From Arthrobacter sp. YN (lineage in GTDB: Bacteria > Actinomycetota > Actinomycetes > Actinomycetales > Micrococcaceae): a stretch of 64,000 bases of DNA. The stretch lies in assembly GCF_002224285.1 (NCBI RefSeq), contig NZ_CP022436.1:1798001-1862000 (forward strand). The letters run 5' to 3'. The notes under the pieces were generated by a model that saw only the letters and a list, made by a program, of their open reading frames with translations, did not search any database and had not been told where the DNA came from. A program made the position numbers and the translations under genes. Positions 26,627 through 36,597 of the stretch are shown piece by piece (position 1 is the stretch's first letter; each line of letters opens with the position of its first letter).

Positions 26627-27595
26627 ATGGATGAAACCCCTGCAGTTCCCGCCCAGCAGTCCGAAGCTGCCGGTGCTACCGTGACCGCCTCAAGCCTTGC
26701 TGGCCTCACGTTTTCCAAGGGCCATGGAACGGGCAACGACTTCGTCCTGATTGCCGACCCCGGTGATGCCCACGAGATCACCCCGGAGCAGGTTGCCCGG
26801 TTGTGCGACCGCCATGTAGGCATTGGTGGGGACGGTCTTATCCGCGCTGTTCCGTCGCGGTTCCTGCCGGAGGGGCGGGACCTCCTGGAGCAGGATCCGG
26901 ACGCCGAATGGTTCATGGATTACCGCAACGGTGATGGTTCCCTCTCGGAGATGTGCGGCAACGGCGTCCGCGTCTTCGTGCACTTCCTGATTGCCGAGAA
27001 ATTGGTGGATCTTGGCCCGGGTGAAACCCTGACCATCGGCACCCGTGGCGGGGTCAAGAAAGTGGTCCGGACGGCCAACGGGTACGCCGTGGACATGGGC
27101 CCCTGGGAGTTCATCTTCCCCAAGGAAGCCACCACCAAGGCCATGGACGCGCTGGTCAGTGCGGACGGCCTGGAGGTAGCCCGGCCCGGCCTCTCAGTCA
27201 GCATGGGCAATCCCCACACTGTGGTTGCTTTGGCTGAACTCAAGGAGCTGTCGGCCACGCAATTGTTCAAGGCGCCGGTGGTCGATCCCAGGCCTGCCAA
27301 CGGGACCAACGTTGAATTCGTTGTTCCGGCCGAACCGTTGGTTGAAGACGGCGTCGGCACCATCACCATGCGCGTCCATGAGCGCGGCGTGGGGGAGACC
27401 CAATCATGCGGCACAGGAGCCTGCGCCGCCGCCGTCGCCATTCGTCACTGGGCCGGCAACACAGCGCCGAACGACTGGCACGTCAACGTGCCGGGCGGCG
27501 TCGTGGGTGTTAAGTTCTTCCCCGGTGCAGGCGGCCGCGAACATGTAGAGCTCAGCGGCCCGGCCGTGATCGTGGCTACTGGGACGCTTTCCTGA
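26627..27595 (+). CDS. dapF: Diaminopimelate epimerase DapF
   Basis: Interconverts LL- and meso-diaminopimelate. Both catalytic cysteines are visible: [13 protein letters not shown] (about residues 106-118) and [13 protein letters not shown] (about 258-270). The opening [14 protein letters not shown] is canonical, but it is preceded by about 28 extra residues from ATG 26627, so the protein (322 aa) is longer than E. coli-type enzymes (about 275). Its 3' end overlaps the convergent methyltransferase by 20 nt. Confidence 0.96.
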   Translation: MDETPAVPAQQSEAAGATVTASSLAGLTFSKGHGTGNDFVLIADPGDAHEITPEQVARLCDRHVGIGGDGLIRAVPSRFLPEGRDLLEQDPDAEWFMDYRNGDGSLSEMCGNGVRVFVHFLIAEKLVDLGPGETLTIGTRGGVKKVVRTANGYAVDMGPWEFIFPKEATTKAMDALVSADGLEVARPGLSVSMGNPHTVVALAELKELSATQLFKAPVVDPRPANGTNVEFVVPAEPLVEDGVGTITMRVHERGVGETQSCGTGACAAAVAIRHWAGNTAPNDWHVNVPGGVVGVKFFPGAGGREHVELSGPAVIVATGTLS

Positions 27596-28256
27596 CCCGA
27601 ATGATCCTGAAGGACTTGGACGTGCTCTCCCGGCCCACCGTGTAGGTCTTGTCCAGCTCACCGGCGAGCCACCGCTGGAGGGAGTCCGAGCCGAGGTTCT
27701 TTTGAACCACCAACCAGGCGTTTCCTCCCGGGGCCAGGCGCGGCAGCCATGTCAGCAGCAGGGTGTGAAGCTCGTCCTTACCAATCCGGATGGGCGGGTT
27801 GGACCAGATGGTGTCGAACTCGACGGCGGGGTCTACCTCGTGTGGCAGGCTGGCCGTCACGTTCTCCAGGCCCAAGGCAGCCGCGTTCTCATTGGTCAGC
27901 GTGACACACCGCTCGTTGACGTCCACGGCGTGCACCTTGGCGTGGGGCGCCATCAGCCCCAGCGTCAAGGCAATGGGACCCCAGCCGCAGCCGATGTCCA
28001 ACAAGTTTCCCTGGGGTGAAGGCGGCGGAACTTCGGAGAAAAGTATGGCAGTGCCCTTGTCCACTCCGTCGGGGCTGAAGATGCCGGAGGAGGTCTGCAA
28101 GTGGCGTGTGGCTCCAGCGAGTTCCACCGTGAGTGGCTTTCTGGTGAATGGTCCGGCCGGTTGGGCGGTGAAATAGTGTGCAGACTCCATAATTTGCCAG
28201 ATTAGTTGGCTATCGGCGCCATGGGAAACTGCCGGCCCCGAGGGGTGGCTTGACAT
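27576..28256 (-). CDS. RsmC-like SAM-dependent methyltransferase
   Basis: 226 residues with a Rossmann-type methyltransferase core: motif [14 protein letters not shown] (about residues 86-98), [11 protein letters not shown], and the NPPIR motif (about 153-157), whose Asn-Pro-Pro-hydrophobic signature marks base-amino methyltransferases such as RsmC/RlmG (16S or 23S guanine N2). Length fits a single-domain, RsmC C-terminal-type protein. Start ATG 28256 is used; ATG 28190 ([10 protein letters not shown]) is an alternative because homology begins around there. It is divergent from hflX with a long leader between them. Confidence 0.85.
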   Translation of the reverse strand: MSSHPSGPAVSHGADSQLIWQIMESAHYFTAQPAGPFTRKPLTVELAGATRHLQTSSGIFSPDGVDKGTAILFSEVPPPSPQGNLLDIGCGWGPIALTLGLMAPHAKVHAVDVNERCVTLTNENAAALGLENVTASLPHEVDPAVEFDTIWSNPPIRIGKDELHTLLLTWLPRLAPGGNAWLVVQKNLGSDSLQRWLAGELDKTYTVGRESTSKSFRIIRVRKASQ

Positions 28257-28712
28257 TGGATGATATTGTGAAACGCATGTTCTTGATCTTCGAATAATAA
28301 CGCCGCAACCCGCCTGAGTACTCAGGCGTCACACGGCACCGCCCGCGATGCAGCCCGGTACTTGGTAGTTCTGCCAAGCCCCGGTCTTTCCGCCAGGCAG
28401 GTCCCACCGGCACCTCCGTTGACCCGCTTTCCCCGTCACGGATGTTTTGAAGATCACACCCTCCAGCCCAGCCCTTTGAACCGCCAGCATCCTGCGCGGG
28501 GTCCAGCTAAGCCGGCAGTGCAATCTCCAGATGGCCAGGAACCTCCGCGCGGATCCCACCACGCCAGATCACAGCAACCGCCGACCATTCCAATGGCGGC
28601 CGTTCAGCACAGGAGGCCCTCTTTGGCCCATGCCCGTCAGCCCAGCGCGAATAGCGCCCCATCGAACAGCAAACAGCACTATTCTGGAATAGCCGAACAG
28701 TCTAAGGAGACC
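28257..28712. other. 456-nt region upstream of hflX
   Basis: No convincing gene. It contains a perfect 18-nt palindrome, CGCCTGAGTACTCAGGCG, at 28311-28328, about 60 nt from the divergent methyltransferase start. The rest (28360-28700) is rich in CCA/CAG-like, Pro/Gln/Arg-coding sequence and stays open in the hflX frame for over 100 codons, but its translation is low-complexity and unlike HflX. I read it as an untranslated leader with a possible operator or RNA stem. Confidence 0.4.
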
Positions 28713-30275
28713 ATGACCACCCAGAAGCACTCCGGATCCGATTCCGACGCCCAGGACATGAGTCCTGAACAAATCCAGGCCGTCATCGACCGGATTCTTT
28801 CCAAGGATGTACCTGCCCAGGCATCCGATGACGACGATGCCGGTGGCGTGTTCGGCAAGGCGCAGGCCATTTCCACACTTGACCAGGAACACAGCATCTA
28901 CGACGGCGACCAGGAAGACCTGGCCGAACGCCGTGCGCTGCGCCGCACCGCTGGCTTGTCCACGGAACTCGAAGACGTCACCGAGGTCGAATACCGGCAG
29001 CTGCGCCTTGAGCGCGTTGTCCTGGCCGGCCTCTGGACCGAAGGGACACTGGTCGACGCCGAAAATTCGCTCCGCGAGCTCGCTGCCCTGGCAGAGACTG
29101 CCGGTTCGGAAGTCCTTGACGGTTTGGTGCAGCGGCGAACGAAGCCGGACCCGGGGACCTTCCTGGGGTCGGGCAAGGCCCAAGAGCTCAAGGACATCGT
29201 TGCCGCCACCGGTGCGGACACCGTAGTGGTGGACACCGAGCTGGCTCCTTCCCAACGCCGTGGCCTTGAGGACATTGTCAAGGTCAAGGTAGTGGACCGC
29301 ACCACGCTGATCCTGGACATCTTCGCCCAGCATGCCAAGAGCCGTGAAGGCAAAGCCCAGGTTGAGCTTGCCCAGCTGGAGTACCTGCTTCCGCGCCTCC
29401 GTGGTTGGGGTGACTCCATGTCCCGCCAGGCCGGTGGCCAGGTGGGTGGAGCAGGTGCAGGCATGGGCTCGCGTGGTCCGGGTGAAACCAAGATCGAACT
29501 GGATCGCCGTCGCATCCGCACACGGATGGCCAAGCTTCGTCGTGAAATCGCCGCGATGAAGCCGGCCCGCGAGACCAAGCGCGCCAACCGCCGTCGTAAT
29601 GCCGTTCCTTCCGTCGCGATCGCCGGATACACGAACGCCGGCAAGTCTTCGCTCCTGAACCGCCTCACTGATGCTGGTGTGCTGGTGGAGAACGCCCTGT
29701 TCGCCACCCTGGATCCCACCGTTCGTAAAGCCCAGACTCCGGATGGCATCGGCTACACGTTGGCGGACACTGTGGGGTTTGTCCGTTCGCTGCCGACCCA
29801 GCTGATTGAGGCGTTCCGCTCCACGTTGGAGGAGGTGGCGGATGCAGACCTGATCCTGCACGTAGTGGACGCCTCGCATCCTGATCCTGAAGGCCAGATC
29901 GCTGCTGTCCGGGCTGTCTTCACAGAGGTGGATGCCCGCAAGGTGCCCGAGATCATCGTCCTGAACAAGGTTGATGTCGCAGACCCCTTCGTGGTGGAAC
30001 GCCTTAAGCAGAAGGAACCCCGCCACGCGGTAGTCTCCACTCGTACGGGCCAGGGCATTGCAGAGCTGTTGGAAGACATCAGCCAGTCCATTCCCCGGCC
30101 GGGCGTACGCCTGGAGCTGCTCATTCCATACGACCGTGGTGAAATGATCAGCAAACTGCACAGCTCCGACTCGGAAATCCTCACCCTCGAGCACGAGGAA
30201 AACGGAACCCGCGTTGTTGTCATGGTCCGCGAGGGACTGGCAGCCGAACTGGAGCCGTTCGTCACCAATGGTTGA
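28713..30275 (+). CDS. hflX: GTPase HflX
   Basis: A 520-residue ribosome-associated GTPase that splits stalled or heat-damaged ribosomes in other bacteria. The N-terminal nucleotide-binding-like domain includes TEGTLVDAENSLRELAALAETAG, then the glycine-rich GGQVGGAGAGMGSRGPGETK linker, and the G domain with G1 GYTNAGKSS (about 303-311), G3 DTVGF and G4 NKVD. ATG 28713 has TAAGGAG 4-8 nt upstream. The N-terminal 75 residues are acidic and unconserved. The stop overlaps the next start. Confidence 0.96.
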   Translation: MTTQKHSGSDSDAQDMSPEQIQAVIDRILSKDVPAQASDDDDAGGVFGKAQAISTLDQEHSIYDGDQEDLAERRALRRTAGLSTELEDVTEVEYRQLRLERVVLAGLWTEGTLVDAENSLRELAALAETAGSEVLDGLVQRRTKPDPGTFLGSGKAQELKDIVAATGADTVVVDTELAPSQRRGLEDIVKVKVVDRTTLILDIFAQHAKSREGKAQVELAQLEYLLPRLRGWGDSMSRQAGGQVGGAGAGMGSRGPGETKIELDRRRIRTRMAKLRREIAAMKPARETKRANRRRNAVPSVAIAGYTNAGKSSLLNRLTDAGVLVENALFATLDPTVRKAQTPDGIGYTLADTVGFVRSLPTQLIEAFRSTLEEVADADLILHVVDASHPDPEGQIAAVRAVFTEVDARKVPEIIVLNKVDVADPFVVERLKQKEPRHAVVSTRTGQGIAELLEDISQSIPRPGVRLELLIPYDRGEMISKLHSSDSEILTLEHEENGTRVVVMVREGLAAELEPFVTNG

Positions 30276-32328
30276 GAAGGTGGCGGCGGACGCCGTCGAG
30301 TCGTTGGGGGAGAAGACCACGCTCGAGTTGTTGGACCGGGCTGTTGCCGGCATGGGCGGTCAAAGCCGTGCCGGCCAGCACGAGATGGCCAAGCATGTCA
30401 CCAGGGCCATCGAAACCGGGGAGCACCTGCTGGTCCAGGCGGGAACGGGAACAGGGAAGTCCTTGGCGTACCTGATTCCGTTGATCGCGCATTCGATGGA
30501 CAGCGACAAACCGACTTTGGTGTCCACCGCCACCTTGGCACTCCAAACGCAGATTGTTGGCCGGGACCTTCCCCGGCTGCTGGAGACCATTAACCCGGCC
30601 CTTGAACGCCCCGTTAACGTGGCGCTCGTCAAGGGCAGGGCCAACTACGTCTGCCGGCAAAAACTCGAAGGCGGGTTCCCCAGTGAGGAACCATCCGAGG
30701 GACAGCTGTTTTCGCTGGGCGAGGACACCAGTGTCCCGCACTTTGCTGCGTCCATGGGGGGACCGCAATCACAGCTGGGCAAGGAAGTGGTCCGGCTTCG
30801 CGAATGGGCCGAAAAGACCACCACCGGCGACCGTGACGAACTCATGCCCGGCGTCACGGACCGGGCATGGCGGCAAGTCTCCGTGACGTCCATGGAGTGC
30901 CTCGGCGCGCAGAAGTGTCCCCTCGCCGAGGAGTGCTTCAGTGAGTTGGCGCGGTCCCGCGCTGGCGAGGCCGACGTCGTAGTCACCAACCACGCCATGC
31001 TGGCCGTCAGCGCCTTCGAAGGGCTGGCTGTGCTGCCCGAATACGACGTCGTGGTAGTCGATGAGGCCCACGAACTGCAGGACCGGGTGACGGGCGCGGT
31101 GTCAGGCCAGTTGTCCGTTGCCATGGTCCACGCGGCGGCGTCCAGCGCGCGCAAGCACACCGCCATCACCGTGGATGCCCTCAATGCTGCGGCCGATCGT
31201 TTGGATATGGCTATAGCGGGAGTGCCCAACGGGCTCCTGCCCAGCGGGCTCAATGACGAACAGCTCGACTGTCTGGACCAACTGAGGGAAGCCACACGCG
31301 CAGCATTGTCGGATTCGAAGACGGATTCTTCCAACGCGGTCGACGGCGGCAGGCAACTGGCGCGCTCACGGCTCATGCTCATACTGGAGCTGTGTGAGCG
31401 GATGCTCGCGGCCAAGGAGAACCGGGAAGTCGTGTGGTTTTCCCGCAACAGCACTTTCGATCCCCAGCAGGGATACTCGCAGCCCGACGAGACCGCTCCG
31501 GCCCTGATCAACATCGCACCCCTGAGTGTGGCGGGACGCCTGCGTGAAGGTCTCTTTGCCGGTCACACAGTGGTGCTGACTTCCGCCACTCTGGCCATCG
31601 GTTCGGCTTTCGAACCGGCCGCAGGGGGCCTTGGACTGATTGGCGACGGAGCACCAAGCTGGACCGGGATCGATGTCGGCTCGCCCTTCGACTACCCCAA
31701 GCAAGGTGTCCTCTACGTGGCCAAGCACTTGCCAAAGCCTGGACGTGGAACCTCACCCGAGGCCCTGGACGAGTTGGAAGACCTCATCCGCGCTTCCGGT
31801 GGGGGAGCGCTGTGTCTCTTCTCCTCGCGGCGAGCGGCTGAGGAAGCCGCCGATGCCATGAGACTTCGACTCGACGTCAGTATCCTCTGCCAGGGTGAAT
31901 CCACCATGGCAGCACTGGTAAAGCAGTTCGCTGACGAGCCCGACACCTGCCTCTTCGGCACGATGTCGCTATGGCAGGGTGTGGATGTCCCCGGTGGTTC
32001 GTGCCGCCTTGTGGTCATAGACCGAATCCCGTTCCCGCGTCCGGATGACCCGTTGATGACTGCCCGTTCGCGTGCCGTGGCACAGTCGGGTGGGAACGGG
32101 TTCATGGCTGTATCGGCAACGCACGCTGCCATTCGTCTGGCCCAAGGGGCCGGCCGGCTCATCCGTTCCACCGGAGACAAAGGAGTTGTGGCGGTCCTTG
32201 ACTCCAGGCTCTCAACAGAACGCTACGGGGGCTTCCTCAGGGCAGCCCTGCCGCCGTTCTGGGCGACGACGGACAGAACCGTGGTGCGGGGCGTGCTGGA
32301 GCGCCTGGGCCCGGCCAAAGCCTCCTAG
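30268..32328 (+). CDS. DinG/YoaA-like ATP-dependent DNA helicase (iron-sulfur type)
   Basis: A 686-residue superfamily 2 helicase. Walker [11 protein letters not shown] is at about residue 58, the DEAH box ([11 protein letters not shown]) at about 264, and motif VI-like [13 protein letters not shown] near the C-terminus. Four cysteines in [23 protein letters not shown] fit the XPD-type 4Fe-4S insertion, placing it with DinG, YoaA and Rad3-like helicases acting on 5'-tailed or R-loop substrates. ATG 30268 overlaps the hflX stop by 8 nt. It converges with lexA (4-nt overlap), but no LexA box was seen before this gene. Confidence 0.93.
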   Translation: MVEKVAADAVESLGEKTTLELLDRAVAGMGGQSRAGQHEMAKHVTRAIETGEHLLVQAGTGTGKSLAYLIPLIAHSMDSDKPTLVSTATLALQTQIVGRDLPRLLETINPALERPVNVALVKGRANYVCRQKLEGGFPSEEPSEGQLFSLGEDTSVPHFAASMGGPQSQLGKEVVRLREWAEKTTTGDRDELMPGVTDRAWRQVSVTSMECLGAQKCPLAEECFSELARSRAGEADVVVTNHAMLAVSAFEGLAVLPEYDVVVVDEAHELQDRVTGAVSGQLSVAMVHAAASSARKHTAITVDALNAAADRLDMAIAGVPNGLLPSGLNDEQLDCLDQLREATRAALSDSKTDSSNAVDGGRQLARSRLMLILELCERMLAAKENREVVWFSRNSTFDPQQGYSQPDETAPALINIAPLSVAGRLREGLFAGHTVVLTSATLAIGSAFEPAAGGLGLIGDGAPSWTGIDVGSPFDYPKQGVLYVAKHLPKPGRGTSPEALDELEDLIRASGGGALCLFSSRRAAEEAADAMRLRLDVSILCQGESTMAALVKQFADEPDTCLFGTMSLWQGVDVPGGSCRLVVIDRIPFPRPDDPLMTARSRAVAQSGGNGFMAVSATHAAIRLAQGAGRLIRSTGDKGVVAVLDSRLSTERYGGFLRAALPPFWATTDRTVVRGVLERLGPAKAS

Positions 32329-33068
32329 AGGGAACGCAGGACCGACACGACCTTGCCCATGATGGTGGCTTGGTCGCCGAGGATGGGTTCGTACTGGGTG
32401 TTCTGCGGAAGAAGCCAGGTGTGCCCGTCGCGCTGGCGGAAGGTCTTGACGGTTGCTTCGTCGTCCAGCAGGGCGGCAACGATGTCGCCGTTGATGGCGT
32501 CGTTCTGCCTGCGGACTACTACCCAGTCGCCGTCGCAGATCGCGGCATCGATCATCGAGTCGCCGGCTACTTTCAGCATGAAGAGCTCGCCGTGTCCTAC
32601 GAGTTGCCGGGGCAGGGCAAGCACGTCCTCCACTGTCTGGTCAGCAAGGATGGGGCCGCCGGCAGCGATCCGACCAACCAGCGGGACCATGGCAGTATCG
32701 CTGGCGCTGGCAAGCTCGGTCACGGCAAAGCCGCCCGTGCTGCGGAGGGTGGTGGGTGCTTCCACTCCTGGAATGGGTCCGCCATCGAGGGTCAAAGGCA
32801 TGAGGACTTCCATGGCCCGGGGGCGTTTGGGATCTCGGCGGAGATATCCAAGCTTCTCCAGCTGGGAGAGCTGGTGCGTGACGCTCGACAGGCTGGCCAG
32901 GCCCACGGTGTCACCAATTTCACGCATGCTGGGCGGATAACCGTTGTCATTGACGGACCGCTGGATGGTTTCCAGAATCTTCTTCTGACGGACAGTCAGG
33001 CTCTTGGGACTCTTTTGAGGCTGCTGGCTCCGCAGGGGTGCCCCGCCGCCGGTGGCTTTCGCTGCCAT
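32325..33068 (-). CDS. lexA: SOS repressor LexA
   Basis: A 247-residue repressor. The N-terminal winged helix reads [20 protein letters not shown] then [19 protein letters not shown]. The autocleavage site is in GRIAAGGPI (Ala-Gly), and the S24-type dyad is Ser in [11 protein letters not shown] and Lys in DEATVKTF. I chose ATG 33068 because the domain begins about 25 residues later and the longer frame from 33125 adds unconserved sequence. Two LexA boxes lie 133-215 nt upstream, so it is probably autoregulated. A LysM gene is divergent. Confidence 0.97.
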   Translation of the reverse strand: MAAKATGGGAPLRSQQPQKSPKSLTVRQKKILETIQRSVNDNGYPPSMREIGDTVGLASLSSVTHQLSQLEKLGYLRRDPKRPRAMEVLMPLTLDGGPIPGVEAPTTLRSTGGFAVTELASASDTAMVPLVGRIAAGGPILADQTVEDVLALPRQLVGHGELFMLKVAGDSMIDAAICDGDWVVVRRQNDAINGDIVAALLDDEATVKTFRQRDGHTWLLPQNTQYEPILGDQATIMGKVVSVLRSL

Positions 33069-33200
33069 GTTCGCCAATGCCTTTCCATTCCGCCCGGAGT
33101 GTGCCCGGGGTTGTCGGGTCTGCAAAAAATGTCAGACCCTCCTGTTCCACTGAAACAGTGCTGTTTCTTCACTCAAACGTAGGGCAGCCACAGGCGTTTA

Positions 33201-33216
33201 TCAAACATTTGTTCTA
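33201..33216. promoter_or_regulatory. LexA box 1 (lexA-proximal)
   Basis: TCAAACATTTGTTCTA matches the TCGAAC-N4-GTTCGA palindrome at 10 of 12 fixed bases. It is 133 nt before the lexA start on the minus strand. Confidence 0.6.
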
Positions 33217-33267
33217 GCGAGTCTCGACACCGTTCGTTGATAAGTGCTAAAAATGTCATAGCAAGGT

Positions 33268-33283
33268 TCGAATATGTGTTCTA
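33268..33283. promoter_or_regulatory. LexA box 2
   Basis: TCGAATATGTGTTCTA matches 10 of 12 fixed bases. It lies midway between lexA and the divergent LysM gene and could serve either promoter. Confidence 0.65.
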
Positions 33284-33308
33284 TAAACCTGACGCTGACT
33301 CCGGATGT

Positions 33309-33325
33309 TCGAACGAAGTGTTCGA
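33309..33325. promoter_or_regulatory. Possible LexA site 3 with a 5-nt spacer
   Basis: TCGAAC and GTTCGA are both perfect half-sites but are separated by 5 nt (GAAGT) instead of 4. Each is part of a full GTTCGAAC 8-mer, so the 21-nt tract is two copies of GTTCGAAC with 5 nt between. It lies 89 nt before the LysM gene. Confidence 0.45.
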
Positions 33326-33413
33326 ACTGACGGAGTTGGGCGGGGGAACGCAAAGAATTGGCAGCCATGTACCGGGTTCCGGCGCACGGCAATAGCTCAG
33401 AAGGGCTCAGCTC

Positions 33414-33773
33414 ATGTCCGCAATCACTACGTTCGCTGATTTCCGCACCACCCAGGCGCCTGCGCGTCTGCGCCTGACCCGACGGGGACGGATGGTCTTC
33501 TTCGGCATCCCGGCCATGCTGCTGGTGGCGGCACTGCTGAGCCTGGCTGGATTTATCACGTCACCGGCCAAGGCCTCGGATTCCCAGTCGCAGCTCCAGC
33601 CGCCCGTCGCTGTCACTGTTACGGTTCAGCCGGGACAGTCGCTGTGGGGCATCGCCGGAGCCGCTGCTCCTGAGCGGGATCCGCGCGATGTCATTACTGA
33701 GATCATCCAGCTCAATGACCTCCGTGGCGGCCGCATCCAGCCCGGTCAGCAGCTTTTCGTGCCCGCAAATTAG
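33414..33773 (+). CDS. LysM-domain membrane protein, candidate SOS cell-division suppressor
   Basis: 119 residues: a basic N-terminus, one membrane helix (about 27-47, MVFFGIPAMLLVAALLSLAGF), a Ser/Gln linker, and a LysM domain (about 68-117, VTVQPGQSLWGIAG then IQLNDLRGGRIQPGQQLFVP). A small single-pass LysM protein divergent from lexA is the arrangement of B. subtilis yneA and M. tuberculosis chiZ (Rv2719c), and of C. glutamicum divS by position; these block division during SOS. The function is inferred from architecture and neighbourhood. LexA sites lie in its upstream region. ATG 33414 has only a weak ribosome site. Confidence 0.83.
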   Translation: MSAITTFADFRTTQAPARLRLTRRGRMVFFGIPAMLLVAALLSLAGFITSPAKASDSQSQLQPPVAVTVTVQPGQSLWGIAGAAAPERDPRDVITEIIQLNDLRGGRIQPGQQLFVPAN

Positions 33774-33845
33774 TACGTTGCATCCCCGCGTGAGCCGGCC
33801 GCCGGGCGTCACAGTTAGTCGGCATTCCCGGCAGCCCCTTAAACT

Positions 33846-34970
33846 GTGGTGGTGAGTGACCAGCTTGAGCGACTAAACCGACTACCCCTCCGGACCAACC
33901 TGCGTGGACTGAGCCCTTACGGCGCTCCGCAGCTTGATGTCCCCATTTTGCTCAATGTCAACGAAAACACCCATGGTGTACCGGCTGATGTGCAGGCAGC
34001 CATCACGGAAGCCGTTGCTGCTGCGGCCACAGGACTGAACCGTTATCCGGACCGGGAGTTCACCGAACTTCGTGAAGCTCTGGCCGAGTACCTTGGACAC
34101 AATCTCACCCCGGACAACATCTGGGCAGCCAATGGCTCAAATGAGGTTCTGCAGCAGATCCTCCAAGCATTTGGCGGACCCGGCCGGAAAGCACTGGGAT
34201 TCCCGCCTACGTACTCCATGTACCCCTTGCTGGCCAGTGGCACGGACACGGAATACGTCCGCGGAGTCAGGGCTGACGACTACGGCTTGGACGCTGCCTC
34301 CGCTGCTGCGCAGGTTCGCGAAGCACGTGCCAACATCGTGTTCCTGTGTTCGCCCAACAATCCCACGGGAACAGGTCTGGGGCTGGACGTCGTTGAGGCT
34401 GTTTATGAGGCAGGCGAAGCCAGCCAGGCCATAGTGATCGTGGACGAGGCTTACCACGAGTTCGCGCACGACAATACCCCGAGCGCCCTGACCTTGTTGC
34501 CGGGGCGCGAGCGTCTGATCGTTTCCCGCACCATGAGCAAGGCTTTTGCCCTCGCCGGTGCCCGGCTGGGCTACATGGCTGCAGCTCCCGAGGTCACGGA
34601 TGCCATTCGTCTGGTCCGCCTCCCTTACCACCTGTCGGCTGTTACCCAGGCAACCGCCCTGGCTGCGCTCAGCCACCGGGAAGCCCTCATGGCAGACGTC
34701 GAGGACATCAAGGTCCAGCGCGACCGCATTGTGACCGAGCTCCTTCGCATGGGCCTGAAACCTGCGGAATCGGACTCCAACTATGTCTTCTTCGGCGGAC
34801 TCAAGGATCCTCATGCGATCTGGCAGGGCCTGCTTGACGCCGGCGTGCTGATCCGCGATGTCGGGATTCCGGGCCACCTCAGGGTCACTGCGGGAACCGA
34901 ACCGGAAACCACGGCCTTCCTCGAGGCGCTGGAAGCGCTGCTGGACGGCCGGGCGTCACGGCCCGCCTAA
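33846..34970 (+). CDS. hisC: Histidinol-phosphate aminotransferase HisC
   Basis: PLP-dependent fold-type I aminotransferase of histidine synthesis. The roughly 374-residue protein has [12 protein letters not shown] near residue 37, [35 protein letters not shown], and the PLP lysine in [17 protein letters not shown]. Three consecutive GTG codons (33846, 33849, 33852) compete as the start; the sequence does not decide among them. It begins a his cluster hisC-hisB-hisH-small ORF-hisA. Confidence 0.96.
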   Translation: MVVSDQLERLNRLPLRTNLRGLSPYGAPQLDVPILLNVNENTHGVPADVQAAITEAVAAAATGLNRYPDREFTELREALAEYLGHNLTPDNIWAANGSNEVLQQILQAFGGPGRKALGFPPTYSMYPLLASGTDTEYVRGVRADDYGLDAASAAAQVREARANIVFLCSPNNPTGTGLGLDVVEAVYEAGEASQAIVIVDEAYHEFAHDNTPSALTLLPGRERLIVSRTMSKAFALAGARLGYMAAAPEVTDAIRLVRLPYHLSAVTQATALAALSHREALMADVEDIKVQRDRIVTELLRMGLKPAESDSNYVFFGGLKDPHAIWQGLLDAGVLIRDVGIPGHLRVTAGTEPETTAFLEALEALLDGRASRPA

Positions 34971-35016
34971 ACTTGTCCATAGACCCAACCCACTCTTCGT
35001 GTATAAGGACGTCCCA

Positions 35017-35643
35017 ATGAGCGAAACCGGCGCCACGCCGTCCGCTGCCCGCACCGCGCGCATGGAGCGCACCACCAGCGAATCCTCCGTCCTGGTGGAG
35101 ATCAACCTGGACGGATCAGGTGTCTCGGACATCAGCACCTCGGTTCCGTTCTACGACCACATGCTGACGGCGCTCTGCAAGCACTCGTTGATTGACATGA
35201 CGGTGAAGGCCACCGGCGATACCCACATCGACGCCCACCACACCGTTGAAGATGTTGCCATCACTTTTGGCGAGGTGCTGCGCACCGCTTTGGGTAACAA
35301 GGCAGGCATCCGCCGCTTCGGCGAAGCGACTGTTCCTTTGGATGAGGCCCTCGCCCACGCTGTGGTGGATGTTTCCGGCCGCCCGTACCTGGTTCACGGC
35401 GGAGAGCCGGCCGGCCAGGAGTACCACTTGATTGGTGGTCACTTCACTGGTTCGTTGACCCGCCACGTTTTTGAGGCCATCACCCTGCACGCCGGGATTT
35501 GCCTCCACATGAACGTTCTCGCCGGCCGCGATCCCCACCACATCGTGGAGGCCCAGTTCAAAGCCTTTGCCCGGGCACTCCGTGCTGCAGTGGAATCCGA
35601 TCCCAGGGTCGAGGGCATCCCCTCCACCAAGGGGGCATTGTGA
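35017..35643 (+). CDS. hisB: Imidazoleglycerol-phosphate dehydratase HisB
   Basis: A 208-residue single-function dehydratase (no fused phosphatase). The metal-binding repeats are [16 protein letters not shown] and [22 protein letters not shown], with [28 protein letters not shown] and the DVSGRPYLV strand in between. ATG 35017 follows AAGGAC. The C-terminal [10 protein letters not shown] is the usual end. The stop overlaps the hisH start. Confidence 0.97.
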   Translation: MSETGATPSAARTARMERTTSESSVLVEINLDGSGVSDISTSVPFYDHMLTALCKHSLIDMTVKATGDTHIDAHHTVEDVAITFGEVLRTALGNKAGIRRFGEATVPLDEALAHAVVDVSGRPYLVHGGEPAGQEYHLIGGHFTGSLTRHVFEAITLHAGICLHMNVLAGRDPHHIVEAQFKAFARALRAAVESDPRVEGIPSTKGAL

Positions 35644-36392
35644 GCGGTCAGGTCCTGAAGGACGGGGCAGTGGCCGACACCATCGCTTCGGTCAAGCCCG
35701 AGTCCCCGGAAGGCAAGCCCACCGTCACGGTGCTCGACTATGGTTCGGGCAACGTACGTTCGGCTGTCAGGGCACTGGAGCGTGCCGGCGCCCATGTAGT
35801 GCTGAGCTCCAAGCCTGAGGACGTACTCAATGCCGACGGACTGGTGGTTCCCGGCGTCGGTGCTTTCGAGACCGTCATGAAGGAACTCAAGGCCGTTGAT
35901 GCCATCCGGATGATCGGACGCCGCGTTGCCGGCGGCCGGCCCGTGCTGGCCATTTGCGTCGGCTTGCAGGTCCTGTTTGAAGCCGGTGTGGAACACGGCA
36001 CCGAGTCCGAAGGCATGGCCGAGTGGCCCGGCAAGGTGGAGCTCCTGCCCGCTCCCGTTGTCCCGCACATGGGGTGGAACACCGTGGACGTCCCGGAAGG
36101 CTCCAAGCTTTTTGCCGGCGTCGAGAAGGAGCGTTTCTATTTTGTGCACTCGTACGGTGTGCAGGAATGGAACTTCGATGTTGTGCAGCCCCGCATGGCC
36201 CCGCCGCAGGTGACGTGGTCCGAGCACGGCGCACGGTTCATCGCCGCCGTGGAAAATGGCCCGCTGTGCGCTACCCAGTTCCACCCGGAAAAGTCGGGGG
36301 ACGCCGGGGCGCGCCTGTTGCGGAACTGGGTGGACGGCCTGAAGAAGACCACCACTCCAGCAGCCGAAACCTCCGGAAGCGGTGCCGCCTAG
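35640..36392 (+). CDS. hisH: Imidazole glycerol phosphate synthase, glutaminase subunit HisH
   Basis: Class I glutamine amidotransferase that feeds ammonia to HisF. Catalytic Cys is in [12 protein letters not shown], and His-x-Glu is in [11 protein letters not shown]. The 250-residue protein carries a Ser/Gly/Asp N-terminal extension of about 30 residues before [18 protein letters not shown] 35640 overlaps the hisB stop (GTGA). hisF is not in this window, so the synthase partner lies elsewhere. Confidence 0.95.
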   Translation: MSGQVLKDGAVADTIASVKPESPEGKPTVTVLDYGSGNVRSAVRALERAGAHVVLSSKPEDVLNADGLVVPGVGAFETVMKELKAVDAIRMIGRRVAGGRPVLAICVGLQVLFEAGVEHGTESEGMAEWPGKVELLPAPVVPHMGWNTVDVPEGSKLFAGVEKERFYFVHSYGVQEWNFDVVQPRMAPPQVTWSEHGARFIAAVENGPLCATQFHPEKSGDAGARLLRNWVDGLKKTTTPAAETSGSGAA

Positions 36393-36551
36393 ATGTGGTC
36401 TGTTGTTCTTATGGGCCTTGCCGGCGTGCTGGTGGGCGGCGGTATTTCCTTCCATCAGCAGAAGAAGCCCCGCTGGGTTTCGATCTCTTTCTACGTGCTG
36501 GCAGGGTTGTCCCTGCTGGCCGCCTACCTCCTGACGCTGCCCGGTAACTGA
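36393..36551 (+). CDS. 52-residue predicted membrane peptide between hisH and hisA
   Basis: ATG 36393 follows directly after the hisH TAG, and the frame closes with TGA at 36549-36551. The translation begins [17 protein letters not shown], continues with a short basic turn (HQQKKPRW), then a second hydrophobic stretch (about residues 30-48, ending LTLPGN). Two helices with a positive loop are typical of small inner-membrane proteins. Tight packing inside the his operon supports it being translated. The family is not recognised and any role in histidine synthesis is unproven. Confidence 0.72.
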   Translation: MWSVVLMGLAGVLVGGGISFHQQKKPRWVSISFYVLAGLSLLAAYLLTLPGN

Positions 36552-36597
36552 GCCGGTCACCAAACACCCGCGTCAAACCTCGAACTCAAGGACCCAC

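Noticed and set aside
28362-28712. In-frame N-terminal extension of hflX
   Set aside because: The added residues are low-complexity, unlike HflX, and a strong AAGGAG precedes ATG 28713.
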